Source of the DNA: Geomonas silvestris | GTDB lineage: Bacteria > Desulfobacterota > Desulfuromonadia > Geobacterales > Geobacteraceae | Assembly (NCBI RefSeq): GCF_014193515.1 | Contig: NZ_BLXX01000020.1 | Coordinates: 1 to 53,702 of the forward strand | Length of the DNA stretch: 53,702 bases | Direction: 5' to 3' | The notes under the pieces: generated by a model | Databases searched by the model: none | Seen by the model: only the letters and a program-made list of their open reading frames with translations | What the model was told of the DNA's origin: nothing | Shown: positions 9,253 through 19,138 of the stretch, in pieces | How positions within the stretch are numbered: the stretch's first letter is position 1 | Layout of the letters: the number at the start of each line of letters is the position of its first letter | Translations under genes and position numbers: made by a program

Positions 9253-10536
9253 TTAGTCTTCGAAGTTCCCTTCCGGCCCTTTGTCGCGGGAGATCCCTTC
9301 GGCGCGCAGCGGGAGGAGGTCCGGGGTCCACTGTGCCGGATCCTCGAGGCGCTTTCCCTTGGGCCCCAGGTCGTAGCTGCCGGCCTTGAGGATCGCCTCG
9401 ATGGCCAAGGGCGCGGTGTCCTTCGAATCGAACACCTCGGTGATCAGCTTGTAGGCGAAGGCCTCGACGCGGGCCGCCATGCGCTCGCGCACCTCGCGGG
9501 GCTGCGCCATGAGCTTGTTCTCGAAGGGGAGGTTCAGGTTCTTGTAGTCGCCCTTCTTCCACCCTTTCCCCTCGGCAAAGGCCACCATCTCGGCCCAGAG
9601 CTCCTCGGTCATCCCCTCGCCCGGCACCTTGATGAAGTTCCCGTTGGCGTCGAGCTTCGCGTTGCCGTAGTCGTTCACCTCGAGACCCCAGGAGATGAAC
9701 TGCAGTGCGGTGGCCACGTTGGCCTTGGTGGTGCGGGTGCGCAGGGCGATCTGGCGCAGGCGGTCGTAGCTGTTGCCGGAGGTGCCGTGCTGGGCGCCGT
9801 TCACCCCGTACTGCTGGATCGCTTCGTGGATCTGGGCGGTGAGGTCGACCTGGATGCCGGCGTCGGAGGCCTCGATGCCGTGGGTGGTGCCGTTATTGAG
9901 GGCGATCCAGTCCGGGAAGACGCTGTGCGCGTTGAGGCCGCGGATCAAAAAGAGCGCCTCGGGTACCGTGGAGAGCCCCTCCTTCCCCTTGATCTCGCCG
10001 ACTTCAGTCTCAAGCCCTGCCCAGGCCGGGATGAAGCTGGAGAGCTCCAGGTTCGCGAGGAGGTTCTGCTCGTCGGGGAGGTGCGAGGCGTCGATGGCGA
10101 TGGAGGTGATGCCGGCATCGAACATGCTCGGGATCTCGACCTTGGCGGACTTGATGTCCCCCTCGCCCTTGATGCCGTAGTGGTCGGCGTGGATGGCTAC
10201 CGGGATGGTGACGCCGAGTTCGTTGCAGACGGCGTCGACCTGGCGGGCCATGTTCCAGTAGTTGACCGGGCAGTAGGCTTTCTGCCCCCCTTCCGACTTG
10301 GCGATCTCGATGATGACAGCGGCGTTGGCCTTCTGGGCGGCGGCGAGCACGCCGCGGATCACGAAGTGGTTCCTGCCGTTGGCTGCCAATGCGATGGCTT
10401 TACCCTTGGCATTCATGGCCCGGTCGATGACCTTGCCACTGACGATGAGTGCTTTCGAGTTGGGGAAAAGCTTCGCCACGTTGGGCGGACGACCGACCTC
10501 GAGGGCCTTCACGAAATCTGTAGCTGCAGCTGCCAT
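9253..10536 (-). CDS. fba: class II fructose-bisphosphate aldolase
   Basis: This 427-aa enzyme is a zinc-dependent class II aldolase that interconverts fructose-1,6-bisphosphate with DHAP and glyceraldehyde-3-phosphate. Zinc and substrate motifs are visible: IHADHYG (about 115-121), the GAQHGTSGNSYD loop that replaces the usual HGGSG, and acidic E/D residues in GLETEVGEIKG. It is longer than the 340-360 aa enterobacterial enzyme because of a C-terminal extension. GGAGGAGAT sits directly before the ATG at 10536. It has its own TTGACC/TATAAC promoter and terminator, so it is a monocistronic gene of central carbon metabolism. Confidence 0.9.
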   Translation of the reverse strand: MAAAATDFVKALEVGRPPNVAKLFPNSKALIVSGKVIDRAMNAKGKAIALAANGRNHFVIRGVLAAAQKANAAVIIEIAKSEGGQKAYCPVNYWNMARQVDAVCNELGVTIPVAIHADHYGIKGEGDIKSAKVEIPSMFDAGITSIAIDASHLPDEQNLLANLELSSFIPAWAGLETEVGEIKGKEGLSTVPEALFLIRGLNAHSVFPDWIALNNGTTHGIEASDAGIQVDLTAQIHEAIQQYGVNGAQHGTSGNSYDRLRQIALRTRTTKANVATALQFISWGLEVNDYGNAKLDANGNFIKVPGEGMTEELWAEMVAFAEGKGWKKGDYKNLNLPFENKLMAQPREVRERMAARVEAFAYKLITEVFDSKDTAPLAIEAILKAGSYDLGPKGKRLEDPAQWTPDLLPLRAEGISRDKGPEGNFED

Positions 10537-10586
10537 ATCTCCTCCTTATCACCTGGTGTAATAGCTTCATTGCAAAAAGCGTCTAC

Positions 10587-10616
10587 GTTATAGCATCCTA
10601 ATTCAGCGCTGGTCAA
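10587..10616 (-). promoter_or_regulatory. sigma-70 promoter for fba
   Basis: On the minus strand TTGACC (10611-10616), 18 bp, TATAAC (10587-10592). It starts a few bases past the stop codon of the upstream DUF4139-like gene and gives a leader of about 45 nt. Confidence 0.78.
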
Positions 10617-10623
10617 GCCCGCT

Positions 10624-11559
10624 CTACGGTGTGAGCGAAAATTCTCCGGCACCCCCCCCGGCAAAACGCCCCGAGCCGAGGTACTCGCCCCTCCAGTAGG
10701 CCGCCGCCTCGCCGGGCGGCAGGTCGGCAGCCGCACCGCTGAAGGCAAACGAGGCGGGCGGGTTCGTTCCGGCCGCGGCGCCGCTCAGGGTCAGCGCGCT
10801 GCGGGAGAGGATGGGGAACTCGCCGCGTGCGCTCCGGGCCGGATGTGCCTGGGCGAGCGTCCCGCCGGAGACCGCGTAGCTGGCGCCCTTCTCGGCCGGC
10901 GGCAGCTTGGCGTGCAGCACCAGTTCACCGGTACCGTCGCCGCCGAAGCGGAAGGCGTAGCTGGGAACCCAGCGGGTCCCGCCCATCAGATAGGAGAGAC
11001 GGACCCTTTCGCCCGAGAGCCAGACCCGGGCGACGCTCGATCCTTTGCGGGCCTGGGCCAGTTCCTGCTCCAGGGCTTCCAGCGCCTTGCGGCAGCGGCG
11101 CTTGCCCCGGTACACCGACTCGAGCTGTGCCAGCGCGAACTCGGTGCCGCGGGCCAGGGAGCTCACGGGATCCGGGTTCGCCTTACTCTTGCGGGGCGCC
11201 TTGCCGCTTTGCGACTTCACTGCCGCGCTGAAGATCTCTTCCTGGCGGGAGAGCGCCTGCAGCCGGTCCTGGAGTTCGCTCACCCGCTCCTCGAGCCGTG
11301 CGATTTCCCGGGCGCGGCGTCGGTCGGCCTCGGCGGGGACCAGTTCCACCCGGAGCACACTCGCACCGGAAAGCGGCTTCACCCGCAGCGATCCCGGGCG
11401 GTACCCCTCTGGCAGCGGGCACTCCAGGTACCCTTTCGGCGCCACAAGTTCCTGCTCCACCCGGGCACCGTCCAGGTACAGGGTGACGGTTTTCTGGCCG
11501 GCCGCCGCCGGAGAGGCGAGAAAGAGCAGCAACCCACAGCAAAGCGGCATCCAGCGCAT
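10624..11559 (-). CDS. exported DUF4139/MuiA-like protein, short form
   Basis: This 311-aa protein has a signal peptide (1-20, cut after SPAAAG), a beta domain with the DGARVEQE motif typical of the DUF4140 N-terminus, a coiled coil at about 80-170 rich in Glu, Arg and Leu, and the start of a DUF4139 domain (GTRWVPSYAFRF, the W-P-Y-R motif). MuiA-family proteins are usually over 500 aa; this one stops after a Gly/Ala-rich tail, so much of the second domain is missing or diverged. GGAGG lies six bases before the ATG. Periplasmic, function unknown. Confidence 0.6.
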   Translation of the reverse strand: MRWMPLCCGLLLFLASPAAAGQKTVTLYLDGARVEQELVAPKGYLECPLPEGYRPGSLRVKPLSGASVLRVELVPAEADRRRAREIARLEERVSELQDRLQALSRQEEIFSAAVKSQSGKAPRKSKANPDPVSSLARGTEFALAQLESVYRGKRRCRKALEALEQELAQARKGSSVARVWLSGERVRLSYLMGGTRWVPSYAFRFGGDGTGELVLHAKLPPAEKGASYAVSGGTLAQAHPARSARGEFPILSRSALTLSGAAAGTNPPASFAFSGAAADLPPGEAAAYWRGEYLGSGRFAGGGAGEFSLTP

Positions 11560-11650
11560 CTGGCACCTCCGGAGTGAGAAAGCGTTTCCCAGGAAACCCG
11601 AAGTGACAAATGTACCGGCTGCCGCGGCGATTGCAAGATTTTGACAGAAA

Positions 11651-12133
11651 CTACTTTTCTACGTCGAGCAGTTCCACTTCGAAGACCAGGTTGGCGTTGG
11701 GCGGGATCACCCCGCCGGCGCCGGCCGCCCCGTACCCCAGGGAAGCGGGGATGAAGAGCTTGCGCTTCCCCCCTACCTTCATGGACATGACACCCTCGTC
11801 CCACCCCGGGATCACCTCGCCCGCCCCGATCCGGAACACGAAGGGCTGGCCGTGGTCTACCGAGCTGTCGAACTTCTTGCCGTCTTCCAGCCACCCGGTG
11901 TAGTGCACGGTTACCTTCTTGCCGGAGACCGGGGAGGCCCCCTTGCCCGGCACGAGGTCGGTGTAGGAGAGCCCCGAAGCGAGCTTCACGGTACCGGTCG
12001 CGGCCTGCGGGGCAGCCTGGGGCTCGCTCGCGGCACTCTTCTCCGGCTGCTTCGCCTCCTTCTGCGAGCAGGCCGGGATGACGATGGCCACCACGAGCAA
12101 CAGGAACACGATGAACTTCTCGACATTACGCAT
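11651..12133 (-). CDS. lipoprotein FKBP-type peptidyl-prolyl isomerase
   Basis: From the ATG at 12133 (GGAGG nine bases upstream) this is a 160-aa lipoprotein. It has a hydrophobic segment ending in the lipobox PAC at about residue 22, an Ala/Pro/Gln-rich linker to about 45, then one FKBP domain with VTVHYTGWLEDGKKFDSS, the PGWDEGV and GYGAAGAGGVIPPNA motifs. It isomerises Xaa-Pro bonds in periplasmic or outer-membrane proteins. An ATG three codons earlier overlaps the ribosome site and is not usable. The gene lies between DUF1015 and the DUF4139-like gene on the same strand. Confidence 0.93.
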   Translation of the reverse strand: MRNVEKFIVFLLLVVAIVIPACSQKEAKQPEKSAASEPQAAPQAATGTVKLASGLSYTDLVPGKGASPVSGKKVTVHYTGWLEDGKKFDSSVDHGQPFVFRIGAGEVIPGWDEGVMSMKVGGKRKLFIPASLGYGAAGAGGVIPPNANLVFEVELLDVEK

Positions 12134-12269
12134 CTGAAACATCCTCCGAACAACGTTGGTCGTTTTTTGTAAGTACTTTCAGTACCTTTGCAGCGCGCGA
12201 TTGAGACAGCAAATTACATGCCACCAGGAGAGCCAGCAGCGGGTTCTGCCAAGATCGCGCAGCTGCCGG

Positions 12270-13511
12270 CTAGTCCAGCAGGTGGACGAAGAGGCCGCTT
12301 CTCAGCTTGGGCTCGAACCAGGTGGACTTGGGCGGCATGATCTTGTCCACGTCCGCCAGGGCCATGAGCTCCTCGATGGAGGTCGGGAAGAGCGAGAAGG
12401 CGACCGTGTACTCGCCGGAGTCGACGACCCGCTCCAGTTCGGCGACGCCGCGGATCCCGCCCACGAAGTGGATGCGCTGGTCGGTACGCGGGTTCCGGAC
12501 GCCGAGTACCGGGCTCAAAAGGTTGTCCTGCAGGATCGAGACGTCCATGCTGGCGACCGGATCGTCCTCCGGGAAGCTCTCTTCGCGGGGAACCAGCTCG
12601 TACCACTTGCCGGAGAGGTACATGCCGAACTGGTGGCGCCGGGCCGGGTTGAGGGCGGCGGCGATGGGGGTCACGTCGAAGCGCTCGGCGACCCGGGCCA
12701 TGAACTCGGCCACGCTGCGGCCGTTGAGATCCTTCACCACCCGGTTGTAGGGCATGATGGTCATCTCGTTGTCCGGGAAGATCACGGTGAGGAAGTAGTT
12801 GTACTCCTCGCGGCCGGTGTGGTTCGGGTTCGCCTGCCTTCTCAGCTCGCGCACCCGGCTCGCCGCGGCGCTCCTGTGGTGCCCGTCGGCCACGTACAGG
12901 GTCGGGATCGCCGCGAAGCGCTCGGTGAGCATGGCGATCTTGGCAGGGTCATCCACGAGCCACAGCGTGTGCGAGACACCGTCGCCGGTGGTGAAGTCGT
13001 AGAGCGGCTCCCCCTTGGTGACGTCGTCGATCGCCTGGGTGATGACCGCATCGTTGCGGTAGGTGTAGAAGACCGGCTCGTCGTTCGCGTTCAGCGCGTC
13101 GATGTGGCGCACCCGGTCCTCTTCCTTGTCGGCGCGGGTCAGCTCGTGCTTCTTGATGGTGCCGTCCTGGTAGTCGTCGACCCCGGCGCAGACCACGAGG
13201 CCGGTTTGGGTGATGCCGCCCATCTTCTGGCGGTAGATGTAGTAGCACTCGGCCCCGTCCTGCACGAGCACCCCTTTTTCCAGGAACGCCTTCAGGTTCT
13301 CCTCGCCGCGGGCGTAGACCTCGTCGGAGTGGATGTCCACCTGGTCCGGCAGGTCAATCTCAGGCCGCGAGATGTGCAGAAAGCTCACCGGGTTGCCGGC
13401 GGCCATGCCGCGGGCCTCGGCGGTGTTCATGACGTCGTAGGGGAGAGCAGCCACCTTCTCTGCCAGCTCCTTGGTGGGGCGCACCCCTTTGAAAGGTTTG
13501 ATAAATGCCAT
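12270..13511 (-). CDS. DUF1015 family protein
   Basis: From the ATG at 13511 the product is 413 aa, the usual DUF1015 length, beginning with the family-typical MAFIKPFKGVRP; the frame is open 37 codons further but without support. Other family marks are ALPYDVMN, the central YVADGHHRSAAA motif and KSTWFEPKL.SGL near the C-terminus. The protein is soluble. DUF1015 proteins are widespread in anaerobes and often lie near serine biosynthesis genes; no such gene is seen here and the biochemical role is unknown. GGAGCACGC precedes the start. Confidence 0.88.
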   Translation of the reverse strand: MAFIKPFKGVRPTKELAEKVAALPYDVMNTAEARGMAAGNPVSFLHISRPEIDLPDQVDIHSDEVYARGEENLKAFLEKGVLVQDGAECYYIYRQKMGGITQTGLVVCAGVDDYQDGTIKKHELTRADKEEDRVRHIDALNANDEPVFYTYRNDAVITQAIDDVTKGEPLYDFTTGDGVSHTLWLVDDPAKIAMLTERFAAIPTLYVADGHHRSAAASRVRELRRQANPNHTGREEYNYFLTVIFPDNEMTIMPYNRVVKDLNGRSVAEFMARVAERFDVTPIAAALNPARRHQFGMYLSGKWYELVPREESFPEDDPVASMDVSILQDNLLSPVLGVRNPRTDQRIHFVGGIRGVAELERVVDSGEYTVAFSLFPTSIEELMALADVDKIMPPKSTWFEPKLRSGLFVHLLD

Positions 13512-13685
13512 GCGTGCTCCAATCTTCGTTTTTAATGCCGTGCTACCGGAACCTCGCGGTGCCGGGCCAAACCTGGTGTGGTCGAATTCTCCGGGCTGCC
13601 GTGCAGTAAAGATATCAGCCAAGAAAGGGGACAGCCGGGGGGAGAGGCACCTGGCGGAGCCATTCCCAAAACCGGCGCCCTTAGG

Positions 13686-14528
13686 CTAGAAGTAACGTTT
13701 GGCCCCGACGAAGCGCCTCAGGAAGTACGCGTCGTCCATGGTGGAGACCTTGATGTCGTCGCCGCGCCGCGGGGCGTGCACGAAACGGCCGTTCCCCACG
13801 AAGATCCCGACGTGGTTGATCTCCTCGGGGGAACTCCCGAAGAAGACCAGGTCGCCGTCTTTCAGCTCTTCCTTGGCCACCACGTCCCCCACCTTGAACT
13901 GGTCGCGCGAGGTGCGCGGGATGTTCACGCCGCAGAGGTTGTAGACCGCACGGACGAAGCCGCTGCAGTCCATGCCGTCCACCACGGTGTCCCCGCCCCA
14001 GCGGTAGGGGATCCCCACGAAGCGCTCGGCGGTCCGGGCGGCGATCGCCCCCATGTCGCTGCGGTCGCGGCGCGCCTCGGCCGCGGGCTCCGGTTTCCGG
14101 GTCGGAGGAGCGGGGACGGCTGCGACAGCCGGGGGACGGGACGGCTTCTTGAGCGAAGGGGCCGGCGCCCTCTCGAGGACCGGCTCACGCATGGTGGTCG
14201 GAACGACCGGCCGGGGAGGCGCTATGAAGTACGAGGAGATGACCCGCTCCTTCACCAGCCGGCGCGCGGTGCTGCTCGCGTCCTCGCGGCGGATGAAGTC
14301 GCCGAAGCGCACGGCGTAGATGCCGTTTTCGCGCTTGAAGTAGAAGGCCTCGATTCCCTTGTCCTGGAGCTTGCGGGCGAGCCGTTCGGCGTTTTTCACC
14401 TCGGAGAAGGCCCCGACCTGGATGGTGAAGCCGACGTCCTTGAGCCCGGCGCGCTGCGCGGCACACCCCGTGGCGACCGAGGCGAGGAAAAATATACATC
14501 CGGCAAAAAAACTTACATAGTTGGGCAT
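13686..14528 (-). CDS. SPOR-NlpC/P60 lipoprotein (cell-wall hydrolase)
   Basis: From the ATG at 14528 this 280-aa lipoprotein has a lipobox ATGC (C22), a SPOR domain at about 34-105 that binds denuded septal glycan, a Pro/Ala-rich linker (about 105-155) and an NlpC/P60 peptidase domain with Cys188 (DCSGF), His239 (NHVGI) and His251. It likely cleaves peptide stems of peptidoglycan at the division site. It is co-oriented with prfB upstream but separated by over 100 bp. The linker is unusually basic and proline-rich. Confidence 0.9.
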   Translation of the reverse strand: MPNYVSFFAGCIFFLASVATGCAAQRAGLKDVGFTIQVGAFSEVKNAERLARKLQDKGIEAFYFKRENGIYAVRFGDFIRREDASSTARRLVKERVISSYFIAPPRPVVPTTMREPVLERAPAPSLKKPSRPPAVAAVPAPPTRKPEPAAEARRDRSDMGAIAARTAERFVGIPYRWGGDTVVDGMDCSGFVRAVYNLCGVNIPRTSRDQFKVGDVVAKEELKDGDLVFFGSSPEEINHVGIFVGNGRFVHAPRRGDDIKVSTMDDAYFLRRFVGAKRYF

Positions 14529-14640
14529 TACCTGAATTCCTTTACTACCGGTACCGCATGTGGGCATGACAACGTAAATCTGTTCCAGGTACGTGCTGCG
14601 TGTGGGGCGAAGATGCCGCCGGGGTCGCCCCCTTGCCGCA

Positions 14641-15757
14641 CTAGATGTCCTTGGTCTCGCGGCGCACCCCCATGAGGTAGGGGACCACGAAGTCCTCGAG
14701 GGCGCCGTCCAGGACCGCGTCCGGGTTGCCGCTCTCCACCCCGGTTCTCAGGTCCTTCACCATCTTGTAGGGGTGCAGCACGTAGGAGCGGATCTGGCTC
14801 CCCCAGCCGATCTCCTTCTTCTCGCCGGCGATGTCGGCCGCCTTGGCCTCGCGCTCGCGCAGCTCGAGCTCGTAGAGTTTCGAGCGCAGCACCTTCATGG
14901 CGGTCGCCTTGTTGCTGTGCTGGCTGCGCTCGTTCTGGCAGGCCACCACTATTCCCGTCGGGATGTGGGTGATCCGGATTGCCGAGTCGGTGGTGTTGAC
15001 GTGCTGGCCCCCCGCGCCGGAGGAGCGGTAGGTGTCGATCCGCAGGTCGCTCTCCACGATCTTCACGTCGATGTCATCTTCCTCGATGATCGGGAAGACG
15101 AAGACCGAGGCGAACGAGGTGTGGCGCCGGGCGTTGGAGTCGAACGGCGAGATGCGCACCAGGCGGTGGATCCCCGCCTCCGCCTTCAGGTAGCCGTAGG
15201 CGAACTCGCCGCTCGCCGCGAAGGTGCACCCCTTGAGCCCCGCCTCCTCGCCCCCCTGGTAGTCGGTGATCTCGGTCTTCCACCCCTTCTTCTCGCAGTA
15301 GCGCAGGTACATGCGCAGGAGCATCTCGGCCCAGTCCTGGGACTCGGTGCCGCCCGCCCCCGCGTTGATGGAGACGAAGGCGCCCGAGGCGTCGTGGGGC
15401 CCCGAGAGCATGCGCCGGAATTCGGCGGCGCTCACCGCGTCCTCCAGCTTGGCGTTCATGGCGGCGACCTCCTGGAGCGTCGCCTCGTCCTCCTCCTCGC
15501 TCCCCAGTTCGATCAGTTCGCGGATATCGCCGGCCTGCCGGTCGAGGACCTCCCAGATGGTGACGTCCTTTTCCAGGGCCATGCGCTCCTTGAGCACCTT
15601 CTGGGCCCGGTCGGCGTCGTTCCAGAAATCGGGACTGGAGGTAAGCTCCTCCATCTCGAACATCCGCTCCTTTTTGCTATCTACGTCAAAGAGACCCCCG
15701 GAGCTTGTTGATGCGCTCAGCGAGACCTTCTATCTTGGCGACTTCTTCTCTGAACAT
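14641..15757 (-). CDS. prfB: peptide chain release factor 2, programmed +1 frameshift
   Basis: RF2 ends translation at UGA and UAA. The real start is the ATG at 15757 (AGGAG upstream). Frame 0 runs 23 codons to an in-frame TGA at 15686-15688 in the context GGG.TCT.CTT.TGA.C, the classical RF2 recoding site with a G-rich Shine-Dalgarno-like element just before it. A +1 shift skips T15688 and continues to the stop at 14641, giving 371 aa. The peptide anticodon SPF (RISPFDS) and the catalytic GGQ (GAGGQHVN) are intact. RF2 level thus controls its own synthesis. Annotation tools that miss the shift call only the ATG at 15663. Confidence 0.95.
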
Positions 15758-15809
15758 CGGTTGCGACTCCTTTTCTATTACTGCGCACAAGCGCTTCGGA
15801 CAGCGGCCC

Positions 15810-15839
15810 ACTATAGCAGGAATAGGCCTGCCGCGTCAC
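15810..15839 (-). promoter_or_regulatory. promoter for prfB inside the end of lnt
   Basis: On the minus strand GTGACG (15834-15839), 18 bp, TATAGT (15810-15815), about 53 bases before the prfB ATG. The -35 overlaps the last codons of lnt. Confidence 0.5.
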
Positions 15840-17395
15840 GCATTTGCGGAAATTTTCTTGCTGCGGCGGTACCAGACCGAGAGGCCGCCCCCCAGCGAGG
15901 CACCAAGACAGCCTAGGGCGAAGAGGTCGCCATGGCGGCTGTAGAAGCTCGCGGCAGCGCCCCGGCGCACCTGGCCGGCCAGGGTAGCTTCCTGGAAAAG
16001 CTGTGTCATGCCGCGCACATGCCCCTTGCTGTCGATGATGGCCGAGATGCCGGTATTGGCGGCGCGGACCAGCGGCACCCGGTTCTCCACGGCCCGGAAC
16101 ACGGTCATGGAGAGGTGCTGGTAGGGGGCCGAGGACCTCCCGAACCAGGCGTCGTTGGTGATGTTGACCAAAAGCCCCGCCCCCTGCCGGACGTAGGCCC
16201 GTGAGATCTCCGGAAAGATCCCCTCGAAGCAGACCAGGACGCCGATCTTGCCGTTTCCGGTCTCCAGCGGTTTCAGTTCCCGCCCCGGGGAGAAGTCCCC
16301 AATCCCCGCCACCAGCTTGTTCACGAAGGGAAACAGCCCCTTGAGCGGCACGTACTCGCCGAAGGGGACCAGGTGCTGCTTGTCGCTTCGGCCGGCGAGT
16401 GCCCCGGACGGTGCGATCAAAAAGGCGCTGTTCAGGTAGCGGGTCAACTCCCCCTCCCGCTCGAAGGCGGGGCTCCCGGCGATCAGGCAGCTTTTGAGCT
16501 CCGCGGCCAGGGACTGCACCCGCGCCGCGTACTGCGGCTCGCTCTGCAGGAAAAAGGGGAGCGCGCTCTCCGGCCAGACCACCAGCGTCCCCGGCGCGCG
16601 GCACCCCTGGCGCGAGAGCCGCTCGTAGGTCTCTACCGTGGCGGAGGCGAACTCCGGCTGCCACTTCACCTGCTGCGGGATGTTCCCCTGCACGAGGAGG
16701 ATCCGCTCCAGCGGGCCCTGCTCCGGGCGGTTCAGCGCCGCGAAGCCGTAGCCCAGGGTGGCGGCAACCAGGATGAGCAGGGCAAGAAAGCTGCGCACCG
16801 GGTACGCGGCGTCGGAACGCCTGAGCCAGAGCCACATCCTGAAGAAGACCAGGTTGGCGAAGGCCACCAGGAAGCTCACGCCGTACACCCCGGTCAGGTC
16901 CGAGATCTGGATGAGCGGCAGGGTGCGGAACTGGGAATAGCCGAGATTGGCCCAGGGAAAACCGGTCAGCAGGAAGGAGCGCACCAGTTCTGCCGCCACC
17001 CAGAGCACCGGGAAGGAGCAGAGCGGGGAGATGCCCCCCTCTTCCCCTTTCCTGGCAAGCCAAACAACCAGCGCCGGGTAGAGGGCGAGGTAGGCCGCCA
17101 GCACCAGGTAGAGGAGCGCGCTCAGCGGCGCCGGGAGCTTCCCGTAGCTGGTCATCACGATGTTGAGCCAGTACAGGATCCCCAGGTAAGCGACCAGCCC
17201 GGTGACGAAACCAAGCAGTGCGGCACGCGCGGGGGTGGTTCCTGCGGCAGCGACCAGGAGCGGCACCAGGGCGCACCAGGCCAGAAGCGAGATGCCGGGA
17301 TCAGGAAAGGAGAGCGCCAGGAGCACTCCGGAAGTCAGCGCCAGGAGAACGGGCCCCCAGGCAGCGCCTTTCCCGGGGACGAAGAGGTCGGTCAC
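15836..17395 (-). CDS. lnt: apolipoprotein N-acyltransferase
   Basis: This 519-aa inner-membrane enzyme adds the third acyl chain to lipoproteins. Six to seven hydrophobic segments span the first 215 residues, followed by a periplasmic nitrilase-fold domain with the catalytic triad Glu276 (VWPESA), Lys339 ([11 protein letters not shown]) and Cys389 (VLVCFEG), and a last TM segment near the C-terminus. The GTG start at 17395 overlaps the TGA of the corC-like gene (GTGA), which indicates coupling. The several lipoproteins in this window are its expected substrates. Confidence 0.95.
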   Translation of the reverse strand: MTDLFVPGKGAAWGPVLLALTSGVLLALSFPDPGISLLAWCALVPLLVAAAGTTPARAALLGFVTGLVAYLGILYWLNIVMTSYGKLPAPLSALLYLVLAAYLALYPALVVWLARKGEEGGISPLCSFPVLWVAAELVRSFLLTGFPWANLGYSQFRTLPLIQISDLTGVYGVSFLVAFANLVFFRMWLWLRRSDAAYPVRSFLALLILVAATLGYGFAALNRPEQGPLERILLVQGNIPQQVKWQPEFASATVETYERLSRQGCRAPGTLVVWPESALPFFLQSEPQYAARVQSLAAELKSCLIAGSPAFEREGELTRYLNSAFLIAPSGALAGRSDKQHLVPFGEYVPLKGLFPFVNKLVAGIGDFSPGRELKPLETGNGKIGVLVCFEGIFPEISRAYVRQGAGLLVNITNDAWFGRSSAPYQHLSMTVFRAVENRVPLVRAANTGISAIIDSKGHVRGMTQLFQEATLAGQVRRGAAASFYSRHGDLFALGCLGASLGGGLSVWYRRSKKISANA

Positions 17396-18282
17396 GGCTG
17401 CTCCGTATCCTTGTCCGGCGCGGCCTCGTCACGCTTTACGATGCGGACCCGGCTGATGCGCCGCTCGTCCGCCTCCAGCACGGTGAGTTCCAGCGAGTCG
17501 CTCACGAAATGCTCCCCGGCGCAGGGGATGCTTCCGGCCAGATGGAAGATGAGCCCGCCCACGGTCTCGAACTTCTCCCGTTCGATTTCCACGTCGAAGT
17601 GCTCCTCGAGCTCCTCGATGGGGAGCCGGCCGTCCACCACGATGGCCCCGTCCCCCTCCTCGACCAGCATCTCCTCTTCGAGGTCGTACTCGTCCTGGAT
17701 GTCCCCGACGATCTGCTCCAAAAGGTCCTCGATAGTCACCAGGCCGGCGGTCCCGCCGTACTCGTCGATGACCACCGCGAGATGCACCCGGCGCTTCTTG
17801 AAGTCGTGCAGGAGCGCTTCCAGGTCCTTGGTCTCCGGGACGAAGTAGGGAACGCGCAGCAGTTTCCGGAGTTCCACTTGGTCGTCGGGGAGCCCCCAGT
17901 ACCTGAGCAGGTCTTTGGCGTAGAGCAGACCGATGATGTTGTCGATGGTCCCCTGGTAGACGGGAAGGCGGGAGTGGCCGCAGGCGATGATCTCCTTGAG
18001 CACCTCGCTGAGCCTCATGTCGGCGGAGAGGCAGGCCATCTCGGTGCGCGGCAGCATGATCTCGCGCACCACCGAGTCGCGCAGGGTGAGGATGGAACGG
18101 ATCATCGCGTTCTCCTCCTCGTTGATGAGCCCCTCTTCCTCGCCGGCGTCCATGATCTCCTGGATCTCCGCCTCGGTCACCTTCTTCTTGCCGTAGAGGA
18201 ACCTGCCCAACAGGTCGATCAGTCCGCCGTTTTTTCGTCCGTTTTCCTCATCCAAGGGATGTTTGCCTCCGTTGTTAGCCAT
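17392..18282 (-). CDS. corC: CorC/HlyC family CBS-domain protein
   Basis: This 296-aa cytoplasmic protein has an N-terminal acidic helical region, two CBS domains (about 70-190, with MLPRTEM and [24 protein letters not shown]) and a C-terminal CorC_HlyC transporter-associated domain (about 205-285). Homologues are tied to Mg/Co efflux (E. coli CorC/YbeX) and sit in the ybeY-ybeX-lnt cluster, as here. The ATG at 18282 has only a weak ribosome site. No transmembrane DUF21 domain is present, so it is the short soluble form. Confidence 0.88.
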   Translation of the reverse strand: MANNGGKHPLDEENGRKNGGLIDLLGRFLYGKKKVTEAEIQEIMDAGEEEGLINEEENAMIRSILTLRDSVVREIMLPRTEMACLSADMRLSEVLKEIIACGHSRLPVYQGTIDNIIGLLYAKDLLRYWGLPDDQVELRKLLRVPYFVPETKDLEALLHDFKKRRVHLAVVIDEYGGTAGLVTIEDLLEQIVGDIQDEYDLEEEMLVEEGDGAIVVDGRLPIEELEEHFDVEIEREKFETVGGLIFHLAGSIPCAGEHFVSDSLELTVLEADERRISRVRIVKRDEAAPDKDTEQP

Positions 18283-18394
18283 TGCCGTGTCGGGATACTG
18301 ACCACCTGGCCAGCCCTGTCTCTTCCTCCCTGTTCTCCCGCCGCGCGGCGGGTGTCAAAAAAACCGGTCGGGCCGGCGCAATTGGTAACCCGAT

Positions 18395-19102
18395 TCACCC
18401 CAAGGCGCGGAACACGCTGGTCACCGCAACGGTAACGAGGGTCCCGGTCAGGGCGCCCATCACCACCTCCCGGGTGCTGTGGATCTGCAAAAGCAGCCGC
18501 GAGTGGCTCACCATCACGGCGAGGACGAAGCACAAAAGCGAGGTGAGCGGGTCCTGGGTGTTGAAGGAGATGCTGGTGGCGATGGAGAAGGCGACCGCCG
18601 CGTGTCCGCTGGGAACCCCACCCTTAAGCGGCGTCCCCTTGCCGGTCAAGGACTTCAGGATGATCACCGTGATGAGCACCATGATGACCGAAACGATGGT
18701 CCCCATCTCGGAACTGGTGCCGACCATGGCGAGCACTCCCCGATGAAATGGAAACAGGTACTTGGCCAGGACCAGGTACCCGAGGATGGCGGTCCCGAAG
18801 GCCGCCACCAGTACGGCTCCCGCCGCCACGTCCTTGGCCACCTTGGCCATGGGATGGAACTCCGGCGAGATCATGTCGACCACCACCTCGATGGCGGTGT
18901 TCAAAAGTTCGGCAAAAAGGACGAAGGAGACCGCCAGGGCGATCAGCATGAACTCCATCGGTGAGACCCGCACCAAAAGCGCCGCGGTCATCACCACGAG
19001 CGCTGCGGCGAAGTGGCGCCGCATGTGCTTTTGGGTGCGCACCGTGTAGAGGATCCCCTCTATCGCGCAGTTGACCGATTCAATGAAGCGGGTCGGCTTC
19101 AC
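18395..19102 (-). CDS. DgkA-type lipid kinase fused to PAP2 phosphatase
   Basis: This 235-aa membrane protein joins two lipid enzymes. Residues 1-115 are a diacylglycerol/undecaprenol kinase domain with the signature ELLNTAIE..VD and three helices. Residues 120-235 are a PAP2-like phosphatase domain with KGTPLKGGVPSGHAA and SHSRLLLQIHSTREV (phosphatase motifs with Glu in place of the last Asp and a weakened first motif). The GTG at 19102 follows GGGAGG. It likely phosphorylates a polyprenol or diacylglycerol and may remove the phosphate. It sits between ybeY and corC in the operon. Confidence 0.85.
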   Translation of the reverse strand: MKPTRFIESVNCAIEGILYTVRTQKHMRRHFAAALVVMTAALLVRVSPMEFMLIALAVSFVLFAELLNTAIEVVVDMISPEFHPMAKVAKDVAAGAVLVAAFGTAILGYLVLAKYLFPFHRGVLAMVGTSSEMGTIVSVIMVLITVIILKSLTGKGTPLKGGVPSGHAAVAFSIATSISFNTQDPLTSLLCFVLAVMVSHSRLLLQIHSTREVVMGALTGTLVTVAVTSVFRALG

Positions 19103-19138
19103 CCTCCCCCTCCCGATGCGGGTATCCGGCCTACGCCG

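Noticed and set aside
13540..13680. Small RNA in the DUF1015-NlpC gap
   Set aside because: A GGGGACAGCC word and a few palindromes are present, but no promoter-terminator pair frames them.
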